8,094 nt of DNA from Candidatus Woesearchaeota archaeon (GTDB lineage Archaea; Nanobdellota; Nanobdellia; Woesearchaeales; UBA10216). Of this stretch, positions 5,732-8,094 are shown in pieces; positions within the stretch are counted from its first letter, which is position 1; every line of letters starts with the position of its first letter. The DNA is taken from contig DUGG01000054.1 in assembly GCA_013331515.1 (NCBI GenBank), forward strand, positions 1 to 8,094, in the 5' to 3' direction. Position numbers and translations under genes: made by a program. The notes beneath the pieces are model-generated. The model made no database searches, was not told the DNA's origin, and was given only the letters and a program-made list of their open reading frames with translations.

Positions 5732-6298
5732 ATGGACATGCCCTGGGGAAGCGAGACAAGCGCGAAATTCATCACGAATGTTGGGTTGATAACCAGCAAC
5801 GGCCCAAACGGCCACAACATAATGGCCGCAGAGTGGGTGCACCAAGTTTCATTCTCGCCCGGCATAATCGCGGTATGCATAGGGCACGGCAAGGCTACAA
5901 ACGAAAACATCAGGGCCACAAAGGAATTCGGCGTAAGCCTGGCGATAGCCAGCCAGAATGCAATGGCAAGCGTTGCAGGGGGAAGCACGGGCAAGCAGGT
6001 AGACAAAATCAAGGCGCTCAATGAGCTTGGATTCAAGTTCTACGACGCCAAAAAAATCAAGGCTCTCATGGTTGAAGGGGCGGTCCTGAATGCGGAATGC
6101 AAGGTCATTCACGTGGCTGACCTGGGAGACCACACGCTATTCGCAGGTGAGGTGCTTGACGTGAAAATATCCTCGGAAGAGCCGGCCATATACCATGGAA
6201 ACAAGTATTTCGAATTCGGTCAAATGATAGAAAAGCCGGCTGAAAAAGAGATGCAGAGAATAAAGGATGCGGTTGAAAAATTCAGGAAAACTGCATGA
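5732..6298 (+). CDS. Flavin reductase-like FMN-binding protein
   Basis: 188 residues, the usual size of single-domain flavin reductase/flavoredoxin proteins (split-barrel fold, FMN-binding, homodimer, cytoplasm). The order of motifs fits the family: an N-terminal strand with TSNGPNGHNIMAAEW (21-35), where the backbone and side chains hold FMN phosphate; VSFSPGIIAVCIG (39-51); ATNENIRATKEFGVSLA (55-71), the xxNIxxTxEFxVN-like motif; a V-rich strand ALMVEGAVLNAECKVI (111-126); GDHTLFAGEVLDV (132-144), close to the family's GDHxxFxGEV; and YHGNKYFEFGQMIEK near the C-terminus. The physiological electron acceptor is not readable; members reduce free flavin or pass electrons between proteins. Transcription is probably controlled by the divergent PadR-like repressor through the two palindromes upstream, which is consistent with a stress, redox or xenobiotic response. 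It is the only gene here with a strong Shine-Dalgarno leader. A hairpin and T-run follow it. Confidence 0.88.
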   Translation: MDMPWGSETSAKFITNVGLITSNGPNGHNIMAAEWVHQVSFSPGIIAVCIGHGKATNENIRATKEFGVSLAIASQNAMASVAGGSTGKQVDKIKALNELGFKFYDAKKIKALMVEGAVLNAECKVIHVADLGDHTLFAGEVLDVKISSEEPAIYHGNKYFEFGQMIEKPAEKEMQRIKDAVEKFRKTA

Positions 6299-6329
6299 TT
6301 TCCGGGAAAAGGCCGTTTTTCTGAAAAGA

Positions 6330-6347
6330 TTGCGGGTCATCCCGCAA
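6330..6347. other. Perfect 7-bp hairpin behind the flavin reductase-like gene
   Basis: TTGCGGG-TCAT-CCCGCAA, 31 bases after the stop codon. It shares the 6-mers TTGCGG and CCGCAA with the next hairpin (6362-6376), so the arms can pair in alternative ways. No T-run follows this one directly; a T5 run at 6316-6320 precedes it. Confidence 0.6.
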
Positions 6348-6361
6348 AACCACAAACCTTG

Positions 6362-6381
6362 CCGCAATATTTGCGGTTTTT
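6362..6381 (+). terminator. Hairpin plus T-run, probable terminator
   Basis: CCGCAA-TAT-TTGCGG followed directly by five T. It lies 63 bases after the flavin reductase-like stop and 15 bases before the TATA-like box of the protease gene, so it probably separates the two transcripts. In archaea the T-run alone can terminate; the stem may protect the 3' end. Confidence 0.6.
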
Positions 6382-6395
6382 CCCCCACAAGACTC

Positions 6396-6403
6396 TTTTA
6401 ATG
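6396..6403 (+). promoter_or_regulatory. TATA-like box of the protease gene
   Basis: TTTTAATG is centred about 24 bases before the ATG at 6423, which suits a leaderless transcript. No Shine-Dalgarno motif is present. The start codon lies at the edge of a small inverted repeat, GCTGC (6413-6417) and GCAGC (6425-6429). Confidence 0.45.
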
Positions 6404-6422
6404 TCAAAGCACGCTGCAACCC

Positions 6423-7697
6423 ATGCAGCATAGGGATGATGCAAGAAAGCAGGCGCTGGCCAACGCGATAGAATCTGCCATGCAAGACAAAAGCGAGCTT
6501 GAGCTGATAATAAAAGCAACTGGCCGAAGGGAGGATGTTGCAAGGCAGCTTGAGCGCATAGGAAAGGTAAGGCGCTTTTACGGCCTCATTCCCTACATAA
6601 GCTTGAGATGCGGCTTTGACTATGCCGGCATCCTGGTGAAAGCAACCTCCGGGGATGTTGAAGACAGCGTTTTTGAAAGGACATTCAGGAGGATAATACC
6701 TGAAATTTCCAGAATCGATGCTTCAAGCACCATTACAATCCATGGGGTGTCTGCTATCCTGCTGGAGAAAACAAAGGCGGCTCTGTGGAACCTTGATGCA
6801 ATAGGCGCTTACGAGGCGCAGCACTATGGTTCGGGCGAAGGGGTTTCCGTAGCAGTGGCAGACACGGGCATCGACTACACCCACAGCCAGTTAAGGGACA
6901 GGTTTGGCAGCGATAAAGGTCATGACTTTGTCAAGGATGACGGCAAGCCGTTTGACGAAAACGGCCACGGCACCCACGTTGCAGGCATAATAGCGTCTTC
7001 AGGCTACGGGGTTGCGCCTTCGTCAAGGCTTTACTCAGTCAGGGTGCTTGACGGAAATGGCTCGGGCAGTGAGGCAGACCTCATAGCAGGCATTGAATGG
7101 TGCATACAGAATGGAATTGACATAGTGAATATGAGCCTAGGCAGCCCTGCAGCATCGTCGGCGCTGGAGGACATCTGTACATATGCGTGGCAGCGGGGAA
7201 TGATACTGGTTGCAGCTGCCGGAAACAACGGCTACGGGGCAAATTACCCTGCCGCATTTGGGGATTCCGTCATTGCGGTTGCAGCAGTGGACGAAGCCTT
7301 AAACCGCCCTGACTTCAGCGCCATATATGAAACAAACGACATAGCAGCGCCAGGCGTGAAAATAAATTCAACATACCCTGGTGAACAGTATGCCAACCTT
7401 ACCGGGACCTCAATGGCATCGCCGCATGTTGCAGGGGCATTGTCCCTGATTATGTCAATTACGGGCGGTAATGAAATGCTGGAAGAGCAAATGAAGGAAA
7501 AAGCCCGCCGCCTTGGCAAGCCAGAGGAGTTTGGCGCCGGGCTGGTGAGGGTTGACAGGATGGCTGAGTCATTGCAGAGCGGTTATGCGGGAGCTTCATT
7601 GCTGCCACGCTACCTAAGGCTGGAGCATGCAGCAGGGAACGCGCTTAAAAGATTTACCGGCGAAGCCGCAGCAGAAATGAAACGGTGGCTACCATGA
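6423..7697 (+). CDS. Subtilisin-like serine protease without signal peptide (family S8)
   Basis: 424 residues. The catalytic triad is complete: D147 in VAVADTGIDYTH, H182 in NGHGTHVAG, S330 in GTSMASPHVAG, with the oxyanion-hole Asn N268 in AAAGNNG. The S8 core spans about 125-385. Residues 1-120 form an N-terminal region with two beta-alpha-like units (LELIIKATGRREDVARQLERI; STITIHGVSAILLEKTKAAL) that could be an inhibitor-like propeptide of the I9 type. The N-terminus is charged (MQHRDDARKQ) with no hydrophobic segment, and no transmembrane helix is visible elsewhere, so the enzyme should stay in the cytoplasm unless exported by an unusual route. A short extra tail (about 386-424) follows the core. 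The ATG at 6423 fits the TATA-like box. Its stop overlaps the next gene (ATGA), so the two proteins are probably made together. Intracellular subtilases process or degrade cellular proteins; the substrate here is unknown. Confidence 0.93.
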   Translation: MQHRDDARKQALANAIESAMQDKSELELIIKATGRREDVARQLERIGKVRRFYGLIPYISLRCGFDYAGILVKATSGDVEDSVFERTFRRIIPEISRIDASSTITIHGVSAILLEKTKAALWNLDAIGAYEAQHYGSGEGVSVAVADTGIDYTHSQLRDRFGSDKGHDFVKDDGKPFDENGHGTHVAGIIASSGYGVAPSSRLYSVRVLDGNGSGSEADLIAGIEWCIQNGIDIVNMSLGSPAASSALEDICTYAWQRGMILVAAAGNNGYGANYPAAFGDSVIAVAAVDEALNRPDFSAIYETNDIAAPGVKINSTYPGEQYANLTGTSMASPHVAGALSLIMSITGGNEMLEEQMKEKARRLGKPEEFGAGLVRVDRMAESLQSGYAGASLLPRYLRLEHAAGNALKRFTGEAAAEMKRWLP

Positions 7698-7969
7698 CAG
7701 ATGACCTTGAAAAGAGCTTGGAAGACAGCTACATAATTAGTGTGCCGAAAACAGCAGTGAATACAGCCCAGGAAACGCAGCACAGGTATGTAGCGATGCT
7801 TCAGATGACTGAGCAGCTCCAGCAGCAGCATGGCCGAGAAAGGTTTAGCGTCACATGGAAATACCAGTTTATAGCTGCAATTGCAGCTACAATCAAGGAC
7901 AACGGCCTTGTCGAGATGCTTAAAAGCGAGGGATATATTGTTGAACGGCAGGCAAGAATCCGGAAATGA
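7694..7969 (+). CDS. Small hypothetical protein coupled to the protease gene
   Basis: 91 residues from the ATG at 7694, which overlaps the protease stop codon (ATGA), the usual sign of translational coupling. GGTGG at 7684-7688, inside the protease gene, could serve as its ribosome site. A GTG at 7685 would add three residues and is less likely. I do not recognise the family. The sequence has an acidic start (MTDDLEKSLEDS), a Gln-rich probable helix (about 24-50, LQMTEQLQQQHG), an aromatic strand-like SVTWKYQF, a helix IAAIAATIKDNGLVEMLKSEG, and a basic end RQARIRK. There is no Cys, no signal peptide and no membrane helix, so it is a soluble cytoplasmic protein. The context suggests a partner, inhibitor, adaptor or substrate of the protease (inference). 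The repeated hairpin element begins 6 nt after its stop. Confidence 0.72.
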   Translation: MTDDLEKSLEDSYIISVPKTAVNTAQETQHRYVAMLQMTEQLQQQHGRERFSVTWKYQFIAAIAATIKDNGLVEMLKSEGYIVERQARIRK

Positions 7970-7975
7970 AATAAG

Positions 7976-8006
7976 AAATCCCGACTGCAGCAGAGCTGCT
8001 AGGTAT
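7976..8006 (+). repeat. Repeated 3' element, hairpin block, right copy A
   Basis: AAATCCC, then GCAGC-AGA-GCTGC (7987-7999), then GGTAT. It matches the minus strand of 477-447 in 25 of 31 positions and all six differences are transitions. It starts 6 nt after the stop of the small protein gene, as the left copy starts 4 nt after the stop of the surface-protein gene. The 26-base block that should follow is not recognisable here but appears 63 bases further on. Confidence 0.6.
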
Positions 8007-8023
8007 TGTTTATGAGTGTCAGA

Positions 8024-8029
8024 TTTTTT
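8024..8029 (+). terminator. T-run, possible terminator of the protease operon
   Basis: Six T in a row, 25 bases beyond the hairpin of copy A and 55 bases after the last stop codon. Archaeal RNA polymerase can stop at such T-runs without a stem. The rest of 7970-8094 holds only the repeated element and no gene. Confidence 0.4.
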
Positions 8030-8050
8030 AAGCCTCAAACGGGACAATTA

Positions 8051-8094
8051 TGCCACGGCAGAGCTGTGGGGTATGAAACCCATTTGAGCAATCA
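8051..8094 (+). repeat. Repeated 3' element, right copy B (hairpin plus 26-base block)
   Basis: On the plus strand a hairpin (8053-8059 with 8063-8069, loop AGA, one G-U pair) runs into a 26-base block (8069-8094) that is the inverted copy of 427-452 with one mismatch. Over 44 bases the match to 427-470 is 37. One stem pair is changed on both sides (G-C on the left copy, A-T here), keeping the fold. The window ends inside or at the edge of the element. Its last three bases, tca, are a stop codon on the minus strand, just as the left copy ends at the TGA of a gene. Confidence 0.65.

Noticed and set aside
5263..6024. 253-codon plus-strand frame spanning the PadR-like gene, the operators and the flavin reductase-like start
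   Set aside because: It runs antisense to a clear PadR-like protein and out of frame with a clear FMN-binding protein, crossing their promoter region. It has no recognisable domain.
7610..8047. 145-codon minus-strand frame over the protease end and the small gene
   Set aside because: It is antisense to the end of the protease and to the coupled gene, has low-complexity Cys/Leu/Ser content and no promoter. The plus-strand gene has an ATGA overlap in its favour.
427..8094. The inverted 26-base blocks as terminal repeats of a transposon or integrated element
   Set aside because: No transposase, integrase or target-site duplication is visible, the enclosed genes include housekeeping gatB and a tRNA thiolase, and the blocks fit a 3'-end element beside stop codons better.

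Overview
The window looks like a piece of an archaeal chromosome, most likely an uncultured DPANN-type archaeon. Several signals agree: AT-rich TATA boxes 24 to 29 bases before start codons with little or no leader; few Shine-Dalgarno sites; heavy use of AGG and ATA codons; an archaeal GatB; a TtuA/Ncs6-family tRNA thiolase; a short archaeal PadR-like repressor with a CCNMRG start; and secreted proteins with Cys modules, thrombospondin type-3 calcium repeats and a TGFAV motif behind the signal segment. The exact lineage cannot be read from the sequence. No mobile element, CRISPR array, tRNA or rRNA was seen.

Layout. 85-429 (+) encodes a small secreted Cys-rich protein. It converges on a 781-residue surface protein (482-2827, -) built from a signal segment, Cys-paired beta domains, three 49-residue Cys modules, calcium-binding repeats, a membrane anchor and a cytoplasmic tail. 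Behind it on the same strand is a tRNA 2-thiolation enzyme (2854-3786, -). This diverges from gatB (3840-5261, +) across a 53-bp gap with one central TATA-like box. gatB converges on a PadR-like repressor (5272-5589, -). That repressor diverges from a flavin reductase-like gene (5732-6298, +), and the gap holds two near-identical 18-bp palindromes exactly 42 bp apart. Next come a hairpin-rich gap, a cytoplasmic subtilisin-like protease (6423-7697, +) and a small unknown protein (7694-7969, +) joined to it by an ATGA overlap. The last 125 bases are non-coding.

How the parts work together. ttuA-like and gatB both act on tRNA, one by sulfur modification and one by making Gln-tRNA(Gln) and/or Asn-tRNA(Asn). 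The PadR/flavin reductase pair has the layout of a local switch: a repressor beside its target with duplicated operators flanking the target's TATA box. The protease and its overlapping partner form a two-gene unit.

The least expected structure is a short repeated element just behind stop codons. A hairpin block begins 4 nt after the stop of the surface protein (on -) and 6 nt after the stop of the small protein at 7969 (on +). A 26-base block, 25/26 identical, lies at 427-452 and inverted at 8069-8094. The stem shows a compensatory change and a G-U wobble, which suggests a 3'-end RNA structure or bidirectional terminator family that may recur in this genome.
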